Shown here one piece after another: positions 1-8,159 of a stretch of DNA of 64,000 nucleotides; position 1 is the first letter of the stretch; each line of letters opens with the position of its first letter. The position numbers were made by a program, and so were the translations under genes. The stretch is taken from the NCBI RefSeq assembly GCF_000422725.1, contig NZ_KE383910.1:260388-324387 (forward strand). The letters are read 5' to 3'. Under the pieces are notes generated by a model. The model did no database searches, had not been told where the DNA came from, and was given only the letters and a program-made list of their open reading frames with translations. Source of the DNA: Flavobacterium subsaxonicum WB 4.1-42 = DSM 21790. GTDB taxonomy: Bacteria; Bacteroidota; Bacteroidia; Flavobacteriales; Flavobacteriaceae.

Positions 1-137
1 AGGACGGTACGTGAAGAGTAATACATCAAACAACCACGCGAGGGCTACGGTCGAAATGGAAAAACTCCAACAACCATCAACTGGCAACTAACAACCCGCA
101 ACCAACAACCAAATCAACGCATCACCAAATCAACTTC
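1..137. other. Intergenic DNA downstream of tex
   Basis: No gene is visible. The stretch from about 61 to 133 is low-complexity and built from recurring words (caac, aaatcaac, gcatcacc). The words near 107-133 reappear as reverse complement near 22970-23010 upstream of the DUF4175 gene, so this looks like a copy of a dispersed non-coding repeat. The left edge of the window cuts the region. Confidence 0.4.
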
Positions 138-2258
138 TTAAAGTATCATCGTTAACTGTATGCGTTTGCGTTGTTCGTCTACCTCAGCCACTTTTACCTG
201 TACGTGCTGGTGAAGTTTGACTACCTCGTTAACGTCGCTTACAAAGCCTTCTTTAAGCTGAGAGATGTGTACCAGGCCGCTTTCTTTAATGCCTATATCT
301 ACAAAACAACCAAAATTGGTAATGTTGTTTACAATACCCGGCAGTACCATGCCTGTACGTAAGTCGGCAATGGTTTTAACGTTAGGGTCAAATTCAAAAA
401 CCCTGGCGGCTTTTCGGGGGTCGAGCCCCGGTTTTTCCAGTTCTTTTAAAATATCTTTAAGGCCAAGCTGCCCGATTTCGGGCGTAACATAGCCCGCCAC
501 ATTTACTTTGGCAATGGCCTCTTTATTAGAAATCAGGTCGGCTGCCTTAAGTTTCAGGTCCTTAGCCATTTTTTCGACAATGGGGTAGGCTTCGGGGTGC
601 ACCGCGCTGTTATCTAATGGGTTTTTGCCGTTCGGGATACGAATAAACGCTGCCGCCTGCTGGTAGGCCTTCTCCCCCAGCCTTGGCACTTTTTTAAGCT
701 GCCTGCGGTCTTCAAACGGACCGTTTTCGCTACGGTAGGCCACAATATTTTCGGCCAGCTTTTCGCCAATGCCCGATACGTAGCCTAACAACGACTTACT
801 TGCCGTGTTTACATTAACCCCCACCGAGTTTACACAGCGCATTACCACGGTATCCAGCTCGTTTTTAAGGTTGCCCTGGTCTACATCGTGCTGGTACTGC
901 CCTACGCCAATGGCTTTGGGGTCTATTTTTACCAGTTCGGCAAGTGGGTCGCTCAGCCTGCGGCCAATAGATACGGCGCCCCTAACCGTAACATCATATT
1001 TTGGGAATTCATCCCTTGCAATTTTTGACGCCGAATATACCGATGCCCCTGCCTCGCTAACCACAAATACCTGCGGCGGGGTATCGAACGCTATTTTTTT
1101 AATAAAATACTCGGTCTCGCGGCTTGCCGTTCCGTTGCCAATAGATATGGCATCTATTTTATAGGCGTTTACCATAGAGCGGATTTTTTTCATGGCAATG
1201 GCAGTCTCGTTTTGCGGCGCATGCGGAAAAATGGTTTCGTTATACAGCAGGTCGCCTTTTTCGTCCAGGCACACAATTTTGCAGCCACTCCTAAAACCGG
1301 GGTCGATGGCCAAAATACGCTTGGCACCTAAAGGCGGCGCTAATAAAAGCTGACCCAAATTGCCGGCAAAAACCTGTATGGCTACGGCATCGGCCTTGGT
1401 TTTAGCTTCCAGCAATACCTCGTTAGAAATTGCCGGTGCCAGCAGGCGTTTGTAGCTATCGTCTATAGCTTTTTTTAGGTGTACGGCCGTTTCTTTTTTG
1501 TTTTTAATAATGGCCTCGTCCATCAGGTCTATGGCTTCTTCACTATCAATATCGACCTTAAATTTTATAATACCTTCGTTTTCGGCGCGAAGCATGGCCA
1601 ACAGCCTGTGCGACGGCGCTTTGGTCAGGTTTTCGCTCCAGTCTAAATACTGCTCGAATTTCTTGGCTTTTTCCGGGTCGGCAGTTTTAACCGCTTTGGT
1701 AGTAATAGCCGCTTTGCGGCCAAAAATGCGGCGCAGGCTTTTGCGTATGTACACGTTCTCGTTAATCCATTCGGCAATAATATCGCGGGCTCCTTGTAGC
1801 GCCTCATCTTCGTTACCTACCTTGTCGTTAAGGTACTTAGCTGCAATAAAATCGACATCGTCGGCATTTTGCGCCATGATAATTTTAGCCAGCGGCTCCA
1901 GCCCTTTTTCGCGGGCGGCATCGGCGCGGGTTTTCTTTTTCTTTTTGTAGGGCAGGTACAGGTCTTCAATCTCGGTAAGGTCAAAGCTGGCTGTTATTTT
2001 CTGGTTCAGCTCGGGCGTAAGCGCGTTTTGTTCGGCAATGCTTTTAAGTATGGCATCTTTGCGTTTAGTAATGGCATCATAGGCCTGGCTAAGCTTGGCT
2101 ATCTGCTCTATAACTACTTCGTCGAGGTTGCCGGTCATATCTTTACGGTAACGGGCAATAAAGGGAATAGTGCAGTCTTCGGCCAGTAGCCCAAGGGTGT
2201 TTTCTATGCTTTTTTGCGGCGCAGCAACCTGGCCCAGTATGTATTGTAGGTTTGTCAT
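138..2258 (-). CDS. tex: Tex family S1 RNA-binding transcription accessory protein
   Basis: 706 residues, close to the usual Tex length of 720-780. The order of parts matches the family: a helical N-terminal Tex domain, a YqgF/RuvC-like RNase H fold starting near residue 317 with the motif AIDPGFRSG, helix-hairpin-helix segments around residues 480-560 (LLGYVSGIGEKLA), and a C-terminal S1 domain from about 635 (GCFVDIGIKESGLVHIS). Tex is a cytoplasmic nucleic-acid-binding factor affecting transcription; the exact role in this phylum is not settled. The ATG complement lies at 2256-2258. The gene is transcribed leftward, away from the candidate origin. Its upstream flank carries the first copy of a leader repeated near 3405. 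Confidence 0.95.
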   Translation of the reverse strand: MTNLQYILGQVAAPQKSIENTLGLLAEDCTIPFIARYRKDMTGNLDEVVIEQIAKLSQAYDAITKRKDAILKSIAEQNALTPELNQKITASFDLTEIEDLYLPYKKKKKTRADAAREKGLEPLAKIIMAQNADDVDFIAAKYLNDKVGNEDEALQGARDIIAEWINENVYIRKSLRRIFGRKAAITTKAVKTADPEKAKKFEQYLDWSENLTKAPSHRLLAMLRAENEGIIKFKVDIDSEEAIDLMDEAIIKNKKETAVHLKKAIDDSYKRLLAPAISNEVLLEAKTKADAVAIQVFAGNLGQLLLAPPLGAKRILAIDPGFRSGCKIVCLDEKGDLLYNETIFPHAPQNETAIAMKKIRSMVNAYKIDAISIGNGTASRETEYFIKKIAFDTPPQVFVVSEAGASVYSASKIARDEFPKYDVTVRGAVSIGRRLSDPLAELVKIDPKAIGVGQYQHDVDQGNLKNELDTVVMRCVNSVGVNVNTASKSLLGYVSGIGEKLAENIVAYRSENGPFEDRRQLKKVPRLGEKAYQQAAAFIRIPNGKNPLDNSAVHPEAYPIVEKMAKDLKLKAADLISNKEAIAKVNVAGYVTPEIGQLGLKDILKELEKPGLDPRKAARVFEFDPNVKTIADLRTGMVLPGIVNNITNFGCFVDIGIKESGLVHISQLKEGFVSDVNEVVKLHQHVQVKVAEVDEQRKRIQLTMIL

Positions 2259-2274
2259 GGCTTGTAAAATAAGG

Positions 2275-2340
2275 GATACAAATATGCCAATTTAATTGGA
2301 GTTATTTGAATGTTTTTTGAGGGAGGAATTTTGTATGTTT
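2275..2340 (+). repeat. Duplicated leader, copy 1
   Basis: A 16-base block (2275-2290) and a 31-base block (2310-2340) are separated by 19 bases. Both blocks recur exactly and adjacent to each other at 3405-3451, where the 19-base spacer is missing. The 31-base block contains a purine-rich GGGAGG and the ATG at 2335 that starts the DUF2971 gene. The left block abuts the upstream flank of tex. Confidence 0.9.
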
Positions 2341-3384
2341 GGTAGAATTAATCAGGTTCAGATGTTAGTATATAAGTATAGAGGCGGTAGTAACGATGAC
2401 TTTAAAAGAGATTTAGGTTCTATTGAGAGAAATTATTTTTGGAGTTCCAGTATAGATCAACTTAATGATCCATGGGAAACTATTATCAAATCTGAAAAAT
2501 TTATTAAGCAGTCTAAATCTATTAGCTGGCTTTTAGGAAAAAATTTAGACCAAAAATTACACAATGTACATGAAGCTTTAGAAAATTTCCTTTCTTTAAA
2601 CAAAAGAATCGGTATTTATTCTTTATCAAAGAATTATTTGGATGAATTACTTTGGGCTCATTATGCTAATTCACATAAGGGATTTTGTATAGAATACGAT
2701 TTAGATACCTTGATACAAACTTTTAAAACCGAAAAAGTATTTTCTTTTCCAGTCATTTATAATAAATTACCTCCAGAAATAAGTATTGCGGATATCAACA
2801 ATAGAAAAAATAATCTTATTCATAAATTATCTGGTTTCAAATCTAAGCGTTGGGAGTATGAGGAAGAACATCGAATAATTACTGATTATTCAGGAAAACA
2901 ATGCTATAATTACCAAGCATTAAAATCAATTTATTTTGGTTTGAGAATGCCTGAAGCTCATAAATTAGAAATGTTTAGTACACTATATGGCAGAGACATA
3001 AAGTTCTATCAAATTGAACATTTAACTAAGTCATATAAATTTAAAGCTGTCAGAGTTTTGAATCCGTTTGGCGAAAATGTTGACTATTTGAAAATAATTC
3101 CCGCCTCCATTACACATTCAAAAAATATTTCCTTCGAAATAACTGAACAAAATTTTTATAAAATTAATTCAAAAGGAGTTATAAGCATAATGCTAGAATC
3201 AATTATACACAAACCAGAAATTGAATGGCTAGCCAACAAAATTTATGATGAAATTTTTCATACTGCTGAAAAAGTGTTTATTTTCTACTATTTCAAAGAA
3301 CAAAAAGATAAGGGAATAGCTTGGGCAACGTCACATTTTTCTGATGGAAAATGTGAAATCAGTATAAATGATTTCATTTTATAA
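2335..3384 (+). CDS. DUF2971 family protein
   Basis: About 350 residues from the ATG at 2335, which follows GGGAGGAATTTTGT; another ATG at 2362 would give MLVYKYRGG, the usual DUF2971 beginning. The N-terminal two thirds match DUF2971: KYRGG, then FWSSSIDQLNDPWE, then ALWAHYA-like LLWAHYANSHKGFCIEYD, then KRWEYEEEHRII. The family has no established biochemical role and is scattered through accessory regions. Residues after about 260 form an extra tail that I do not recognise, longer than usual members. Base composition is much more AT-rich than tex, which suggests recent acquisition. The gene lies exactly between two copies of a duplicated leader. Confidence 0.8.
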   Translation: MFGRINQVQMLVYKYRGGSNDDFKRDLGSIERNYFWSSSIDQLNDPWETIIKSEKFIKQSKSISWLLGKNLDQKLHNVHEALENFLSLNKRIGIYSLSKNYLDELLWAHYANSHKGFCIEYDLDTLIQTFKTEKVFSFPVIYNKLPPEISIADINNRKNNLIHKLSGFKSKRWEYEEEHRIITDYSGKQCYNYQALKSIYFGLRMPEAHKLEMFSTLYGRDIKFYQIEHLTKSYKFKAVRVLNPFGENVDYLKIIPASITHSKNISFEITEQNFYKINSKGVISIMLESIIHKPEIEWLANKIYDEIFHTAEKVFIFYYFKEQKDKGIAWATSHFSDGKCEISINDFIL

Positions 3385-3404
3385 AGAATTTAGCACCAGT
3401 GCTC

Positions 3405-3451
3405 GATACAAATATGCCAAATGTTTTTTGAGGGAGGAATTTTGTATGTTT
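3405..3451 (+). repeat. Duplicated leader, copy 2
   Basis: Repeats 2275-2290 and 2310-2340 without the intervening 19 bases. Here the ATG that starts the DUF2971 gene in copy 1 opens only a four-residue frame (MFII, stop). The leader is therefore no longer attached to the gene it would serve, and the next gene uses the ATG at 3471. Confidence 0.9.
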
Positions 3452-3470
3452 ATCATTTAAACTAAACACT

Positions 3471-3827
3471 ATGATATTAGGAAGCTTTTATCTTCGGCGC
3501 ACTTCAAATGGAAATTTAACCGGCGAATTTTACAATACCACAAATGATACGATTTTTACTGAAAGCGCTGATTTACAAATTGGGAATAATGAGAGTTTTG
3601 TAGGAGAGTATGATTCTACCTACTTTGATGGTGGAGCACAAACTAGAAAACTAAAAATTGTAATGAAAAATCTAAATTTAAACATTTTTACTTTAGAATG
3701 GTTAAATAATGGAGTAGCTCAATTTTTTGGAGAAGGCTTTATTAACGATGACATTTTAATAGGTACGTATTGGGACGATCAATTGGAAGCACAACTACCT
3801 GATGAATTAGTGAGATTTAGTCGTTAA
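3471..3827 (+). CDS. Small hypothetical protein, beta-rich
   Basis: 118 residues, not recognised. There is no signal peptide or membrane segment. The sequence alternates polar and aromatic residues in short stretches (NLTGEFYNTT, FVGEYDSTYFDGG, LIGTYWDDQ), which suggests a small beta-barrel or lipocalin-like fold; that is inference only. Codon use is AT-rich like the DUF2971 gene and unlike the serine hydrolase that follows, so it probably belongs to the same accessory patch. The ATG at 3471 is the first in frame after copy 2 of the leader. Confidence 0.6.
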   Translation: MILGSFYLRRTSNGNLTGEFYNTTNDTIFTESADLQIGNNESFVGEYDSTYFDGGAQTRKLKIVMKNLNLNIFTLEWLNNGVAQFFGEGFINDDILIGTYWDDQLEAQLPDELVRFSR

Positions 3828-3837
3828 TCATAAGGTT

Positions 3838-3924
3838 ATGTTATGGAGATGTAATCATGTAGTAAAAATATATATCGACTCGTTAGTAAAAAAAGAAGCC
3901 TTGGCCTGGCTGGAGGAGCATTAA
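3838..3924 (+). pseudogene. 28-codon ORF, possible gene remnant
   Basis: ATG at 3838 and TAA at 3922 enclose 28 codons ending in KKEALAWLEEH. The last half uses GC-richer codons (GCC, CTG, GAG) like the resident genes and reads as a plausible amphipathic C-terminal helix. It could be the tail of a gene otherwise lost when the accessory patch arrived, or a true small protein. No ribosome-binding or promoter evidence separates these. Confidence 0.3.
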
Positions 3925-3980
3925 ATAATTCCCAAAAATATTTGAGGAATAATAATGTATCAAACCTCCCCTAAAAATTC

Positions 3981-3988
3981 TAAATTTG
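3981..3988 (+). promoter_or_regulatory. -7 promoter element of serine hydrolase gene
   Basis: TAAATTTG matches the Bacteroidota -7 consensus TAnnTTTG, 27 bases before the ATG at 4016. No clear TTG lies at the usual distance upstream. Confidence 0.5.
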
Positions 3989-4015
3989 GTGTTTACATCT
4001 TAATTCCACACCGTT

Positions 4016-5416
4016 ATGAAGACTTTATTGTACGCCCTGTTTTTTATGTTTACCGTTACCGCAGCCACTGCGCAGGATGATGTTTACAAAACGGTGGTGG
4101 AGCAAATAAAAACACGCTACAACAATGTAGACTATGCCGGTGTTTACAGCCTGCTTTCGCCACGGTTTAAAGAGCAGCAAACCGAACAACAGTTTGCCGG
4201 CCTACTCAACTCTTTTTCGGCCAACGGGCAAATGCTCTCGGCCGAGTTTGCATATAATAAAGATGGTTTCAGGGTCTATAAAACCACGTTTGATGGCGGT
4301 GTTTTTGGCATGTTCCTTGCCTGCACGCCCGATGGGCTGGTTGACGGGTTTATACTTCGCCCGTTTGTAGAGAAAGTGGAACGCAAAGGCCCCATACTTA
4401 AAAGCAACAAGAGGGATAACCCCATTGCGCTTATGGTAGACAAACTGGTGGTTGATTTTATGAAAGACCCGCACATTGTTGGTGTTACCCTTGTGGTTAC
4501 CAAAGACAACCGCACCGAGTTTTACTACTACGGCGAAGCCGAAAAAAATTCGGCCCAGCTGCCCAAAAACACTACGGTGTACGAAATTGGGTCGATATCC
4601 AAGACCTTTACCGCTACGCTGCTGGCACAGGCGGTTATCGACAAGAAACTATTGTTAGATGATGATATTCGCAACTACCTGCCTGCCCAATGCGCCAACC
4701 TTACGTTTAATGGCAAGCCCATTCTAATAAAGCATTTGGCCAACCATACATCGGGCATTCCGCGGATGCCGGACGATTTTGAAAAGCACGAGGGTTATGA
4801 TGAGAACGATCCGTATAAAAACTATACGGCTGCTATGTACTATAACTATCTTTCTAAACTAAAATTAGCGCAGGCCCCAGGCACTGCCGAAGAATATTCT
4901 AACACCGGTGTGGCGGTTTTGGGCCTTATTTTAGAAAAGGCGTATGGGCAGCCGTACCAAACGCTGCTGGCTACGTACATTACCAATCCGTTAAAAATGA
5001 GCGCTACTTTTGTAGATGTGCCTGCCGCCCAGGCCGCAAATTTTGTAACCGGATACAACGATGGCCTTGAAACCCCCCATTGGGATTTTGGGGGCATACC
5101 TGCAGCGGGCGGCATACGCTCTAACATTCAGGATATGGCTACCTACCTTAATGCCAACCTTAAAGATGCTACACCGGCCATGCAGCTGGCGCATAAACCC
5201 ACCTTTACAAAAAATAAATTAACTATGGGCCTGGCCTGGGTTATACAAAACACTAAAGCAGGCAATACTGTGGTTTGGCACAACGGCGGTACCGGCGGCT
5301 TTAGCAGCTATATTGGCTATATTAAAGAAAAACAATGCGGCGTGGTGGTGCTTACCAATACATATTCTGACGAGACTACCGGCCTTGGCAACGCCATTTT
5401 AAAGATATTGGAGTAG
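4016..5416 (+). CDS. Exported serine hydrolase, beta-lactamase/class C penicillin-binding family
   Basis: 466 residues. A signal peptide (MKTLLYALFFMFTVTAATAQ) is followed by a small domain of about 100 residues resembling the DUF3887-type modules often fused to such enzymes, then the serine hydrolase domain. The catalytic motifs are visible: SxxK at Ser193-Lys196, Tyr294-Ser295-Asn296, and HNGG at 422-425 in the place of the KTG box. Such proteins act in the periplasm or outer envelope as DD-peptidases, esterases or beta-lactamase-like enzymes; the substrate cannot be read from sequence. It is convergent with the ATPase gene, with only four bases between the stop codons. Confidence 0.9.
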   Translation: MKTLLYALFFMFTVTAATAQDDVYKTVVEQIKTRYNNVDYAGVYSLLSPRFKEQQTEQQFAGLLNSFSANGQMLSAEFAYNKDGFRVYKTTFDGGVFGMFLACTPDGLVDGFILRPFVEKVERKGPILKSNKRDNPIALMVDKLVVDFMKDPHIVGVTLVVTKDNRTEFYYYGEAEKNSAQLPKNTTVYEIGSISKTFTATLLAQAVIDKKLLLDDDIRNYLPAQCANLTFNGKPILIKHLANHTSGIPRMPDDFEKHEGYDENDPYKNYTAAMYYNYLSKLKLAQAPGTAEEYSNTGVAVLGLILEKAYGQPYQTLLATYITNPLKMSATFVDVPAAQAANFVTGYNDGLETPHWDFGGIPAAGGIRSNIQDMATYLNANLKDATPAMQLAHKPTFTKNKLTMGLAWVIQNTKAGNTVVWHNGGTGGFSSYIGYIKEKQCGVVVLTNTYSDETTGLGNAILKILE

Positions 5417-5420
5417 GGGG

Positions 5421-6563
5421 TTATTGTATAAAATCCAGATAGTTGGAGCGGTTAATAACCTCAAAAGCAGCATTGGGGTAGGCTTTTGCAAAAGCCGCCG
5501 GTATTTTGGCTTTCTTTTTTTCGCTCCATTTAAATTCAAAGCCGGCAAGTGCCTCGCCGTGTTCTTCCAGCCAGTCCATTTCCTGTTGGTCGTAGGTACG
5601 CCAAAAATAGTTTTTAGCCCTTATTTTGTGATACTGCTGCTTTTTAACCCTTTCTGCCGCCAGGTAATTTTCCCATAGATCTCCGGTATCGGTACGCTGG
5701 TCGAGCCTGCTAAAATTGTTTACAATGGCATTTCTAATACCATTATCGTAAAAATACCAGCGGCTGGATTTTGTAATTTCTTTTCTAAGATTTCGGCTAA
5801 AGCCCTCTACCTTAAACAGTATAAAAACTTTGGTAAGCAGGTCCAGGTATTTTTCTACCGTATTTTTAGACAGCTGAAGCTGATTGCCCAGCTCCTGCAA
5901 CGATACCTCTTTACCCACCTGAAAAGCAATGAGCCTTAGCAGGTCGTAAATTTTATCAGAGTTTTTAATGCCCTCAAAAACAAGTATGTCTTTAAGCAGG
6001 TACGCGTTTATAATTTCAAACAGGTACTCTTTTTTATCTTCCCAGTCAGGGTACTGCTCCAGTTCAGGGTAGCCCCCAAACAGCAGGCGTTGTTCTAAAT
6101 TCTCAGTGGTTTGCTTATAGTTTTCAAATTCGGCAAATTCCATCTGCGCAAGCGGGTAGAGGTAGAGTGTGTTTTTACGGCCAACCAGGGGTTCGCCAAG
6201 GTTATTGGATAGATCGAACATAGACGATCCTGTGGCTATAACCTTAATGCCTTGTATACTATCTACAATAAGCTTTAATATGGCGCCAATTTGCGGAATG
6301 TTCTGTGCTTCGTCTATAACAAGTAAATCTACATTGGCAAGCAACCGCGTATAATTGCTTACAGAGCGTTCCTGCAATAGGTTACTATCGTTAATATCTT
6401 CGCCGTTAAGCTGCAAATAACTTTGAGGGGCAAGCTGTTCTAAATACTTTTTTATAAGCTGTGTTTTGCCAACACGCCTTGCCCCTAATAAAATAAGCAC
6501 TTTATTGGGTATAATTTTATTTTTAAAGTCTTCTAAAACAGCACGTTTAAAATAATTTGGCAT
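5421..6563 (-). CDS. AAA+ ATPase with C-terminal DUF4143 domain
   Basis: 380 residues. Walker A is GARRVGKT with Lys33-Thr34, and Walker B is LLVIDEAQ with Asp84-Glu85. The C-terminal half is DUF4143: a winged-helix-like stretch (SLQELGNQLQLSKNTVEKYL) followed by a nuclease-like YFYDNGIRNA region. The architecture is common and its role is unknown; family members are often single, mobile-looking genes and some are annotated as archaeal-type ATPases. It has its own promoter signal at 6588-6595 and an unusual tandem palindrome just upstream, which suggests dedicated control. It is not part of the rpiB transcript, because a terminator separates them. Confidence 0.9.
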   Translation of the reverse strand: MPNYFKRAVLEDFKNKIIPNKVLILLGARRVGKTQLIKKYLEQLAPQSYLQLNGEDINDSNLLQERSVSNYTRLLANVDLLVIDEAQNIPQIGAILKLIVDSIQGIKVIATGSSMFDLSNNLGEPLVGRKNTLYLYPLAQMEFAEFENYKQTTENLEQRLLFGGYPELEQYPDWEDKKEYLFEIINAYLLKDILVFEGIKNSDKIYDLLRLIAFQVGKEVSLQELGNQLQLSKNTVEKYLDLLTKVFILFKVEGFSRNLRKEITKSSRWYFYDNGIRNAIVNNFSRLDQRTDTGDLWENYLAAERVKKQQYHKIRAKNYFWRTYDQQEMDWLEEHGEALAGFEFKWSEKKKAKIPAAFAKAYPNAAFEVINRSNYLDFIQ

Positions 6564-6587
6564 AGCATTATGTATTTATAAGCTATA

Positions 6588-6595
6588 CAAAATTA
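6588..6595 (-). promoter_or_regulatory. -7 promoter element of the AAA/DUF4143 ATPase gene
   Basis: On the minus strand this reads TAATTTTG, matching TAnnTTTG, 24 bases before the ATG at 6563. The expected -33 region falls inside the tandem palindromic repeat at 6604-6676. Confidence 0.5.
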
Positions 6596-6603
6596 CAAAA
6601 AAA

Positions 6604-6680
6604 ATGTAAATTCCGTCAGTTGGTTGACTGAATTTACATTAATTGCGTCAGTTGGTTGACTGAATTAACGTTAATTGCGT
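6604..6680. repeat. Tandem 32-bp palindromic repeat, operator-like
   Basis: The 21-base word starting CGTCAGTTGGTTGACTGAAT occurs at 6614 and 6646, and a third start (CGTCA) falls at 6678, giving an exact 32-base period. Each unit has an inner hairpin TCAGT-TGGTTG-ACTGA; the first is extended by AATGTAAAT/ATTTACATT arms. The array overlaps the expected -33 region of the ATPase promoter, so it looks like paired regulator sites or an RNA structure. Confidence 0.75.
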
Positions 6681-6702
6681 CAATAGCCCTTGATATAAAA
6701 AC

Positions 6703-6732
6703 AAAAATTCCGCCTCAAGGGGCGGAATTTTT
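6703..6732 (-). terminator. rpiB terminator
   Basis: A perfect 12-bp stem AAAAATTCCGCC/GGCGGAATTTTT lies 20 bases after the rpiB stop, with a T-rich tail on the minus strand. Confidence 0.85.
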
Positions 6733-6752
6733 ATATGATAACGGCTAAAGTC

Positions 6753-7181
6753 TTAGCACGAAATTTTATCTATACGGGTTTGGTGGCGGCCACCTTCAAA
6801 CGGGGTATCCAGAAAAGTATCTACCATTTCTATAGCCTGCTGTATCGATGTATAACGTGCCGGTATGCTTATTACGTTGGCATTGTTATGCTGGCGAGCC
6901 AGTGCGCTGATTTCTTTGGTCCAGCACAGGGCAGCCCTAATTTTTTGGTGTTTGTTGGCGGTAATGGCAGCACCGTTTCCGCTTCCGCAGATGATAATGC
7001 CAATATCTACGGTTCCGTTTTCTATATCAATGGCAACCGGGTGTACAAAATCAGGATAATCTACACTGTCGGCTGTATCGGTACCGTGGTTTATAACTTC
7101 AATACCTTTAGCTTCAAGATGTTTTACTATAGCTTTTTTATAGTCTGGCCCGGCGTGATCGTTACCAATAGAAATTTTCAT
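6753..7181 (-). CDS. rpiB: Ribose 5-phosphate isomerase B
   Basis: 142 residues, full length for the RpiB/LacAB family. It interconverts ribose 5-phosphate and ribulose 5-phosphate in the cytoplasm (non-oxidative pentose phosphate pathway). The N-terminal IGNDHAG carries the phosphate-binding Asp8-His9 pair, and GIIICGSGNG carries the active-site Cys65, the RpiB hallmark. The later RAALCWTKEISALARQHNNANV stretch also matches the family. The start is ATG with a consensus promoter upstream. It is a single-gene unit ending in its own terminator and bordering the large gene-free region. Confidence 0.95.
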   Translation of the reverse strand: MKISIGNDHAGPDYKKAIVKHLEAKGIEVINHGTDTADSVDYPDFVHPVAIDIENGTVDIGIIICGSGNGAAITANKHQKIRAALCWTKEISALARQHNNANVISIPARYTSIQQAIEMVDTFLDTPFEGGRHQTRIDKISC

Positions 7182-7800
7182 AAGAAATTGTGTTATGTTG
7201 CGTATACAAAGGTATCAAACAAACTGTAATACAGCAATTAAACACTAATAATTTATAGTTTTAAGGTATATGCACGTGCGTTTAAGATACATTAAAAACT
7301 GTTAAAAAACTACATTGTTTATAAGTTTACGAAGCCATTGAAAACAAAGCAGATAGAAAACCGCAAACTTTGTTGATAACTATACAATCAAAAACGAAAG
7401 ATTTTTTAACATCGTAAGCTAATTTTTATAATGTGAAATGATAACCAATTGTGCAAATTTATTTTTAGAATTTTGCTTAGAAGTTATCAGACCCATTGTA
7501 CGATTTATTAACAGTAATTAACAAAGGTTTTAGTAAACATTTTTAATGCTAATTACATTTTAACCATTGTTAATAACTCCTGGCGAAAATTACGAAAAAT
7601 GCTCATTTCTATAAATTTACATTCTGTTAACATTGTTGAAACATTTGTATAAGATTGTATAACTCGTAAAAGGGCTACTTATTAAAAAAGTTATACCGGT
7701 TATTAACACGCTATAATAACCACCATAAATTTTATAAATTTTAAAAAAAGAATTGTTGTTATTAATAAGTGTTGATAACAATTTTGAAGAAAATAAAATT
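7182..7800. other. AT-rich gene-free region, candidate chromosomal origin (oriC)
   Basis: 619 bases without a plausible gene, very AT-rich with A and T runs. The word TTAT(T/C)AACA, one or two changes from the DnaA box TTATCCACA, occurs five times: minus at 7371-7379, plus at 7505-7513, minus at 7568-7576, plus at 7700-7708 and minus at 7770-7778. By base composition fewer than one would be expected. Resident genes to the left (DUF2007, rpiB, ATPase, tex) run leftward and those to the right (rnr onward to glnS) mostly run rightward. Four parS-like sites lie about 19 kb away. No dnaA is in the window, so the assignment is inference. The rpiB promoter occupies the left edge. Confidence 0.5.
7207..7237 (-). 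promoter_or_regulatory. rpiB promoter
   Basis: On the minus strand TTG (7235-7237), 20 bases, then TACCTTTG (7207-7214), a textbook Bacteroidota promoter. The predicted leader is about 20 bases. Confidence 0.75.
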
Positions 7801-8040
7801 TTAAACGATTTTTAAATTGTTGCCTCTCTCAAATTCGTCAAGAATAAGCTTAACGGTATCCAGGTCGTTAACGTGTACCTTAAGTTTAATGCCGCCCAGT
7901 GCCTGGGTATACATGGGTACAACGGTAAGCATGGTTTCGTTTTCAAAGTAAAATTGCAGGCCTGCATCCTGCAGCAGGTGCCGTAGTATGGCAATTTCGT
8001 GGGGGTAAGTAAACACGGCGGCGGTTACAAAATGTTTCAT
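7801..8040 (-). CDS. DUF2007 small putative signal-transducing protein
   Basis: 79 residues matching the short DUF2007 family: an N-terminal strand and helix in which bilobal residues face a ligand (VFTYPHEIAILRHLLQDAG), then GIKLKVHVNDLDTVKLIL. The fold is ferredoxin-like; the function is unknown and the name comes from structural annotation of homologues. It runs opposite to rnr and forms the right border of the candidate origin. The ATG complement is at 8038-8040. Confidence 0.85.
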   Translation of the reverse strand: MKHFVTAAVFTYPHEIAILRHLLQDAGLQFYFENETMLTVVPMYTQALGGIKLKVHVNDLDTVKLILDEFERGNNLKIV

Positions 8041-8159
8041 GTCAGGATATTATTACGTAATATCTGTATAAAATTAAATATTTAAAAGTTATTATTTCAT
8101 TAAAGAGGGGCTTAAATCTAATAGTTATTTGTAATTTTCAGCATTATTTTAAAAAATGT

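Noticed and set aside
6604..6680. CRISPR-like array (21-base word at 32-base spacing)
   Set aside because: Only two full units, the spacers are nearly the same sequence, and each unit is palindromic; there are no cas genes. An operator-type repeat explains it better.
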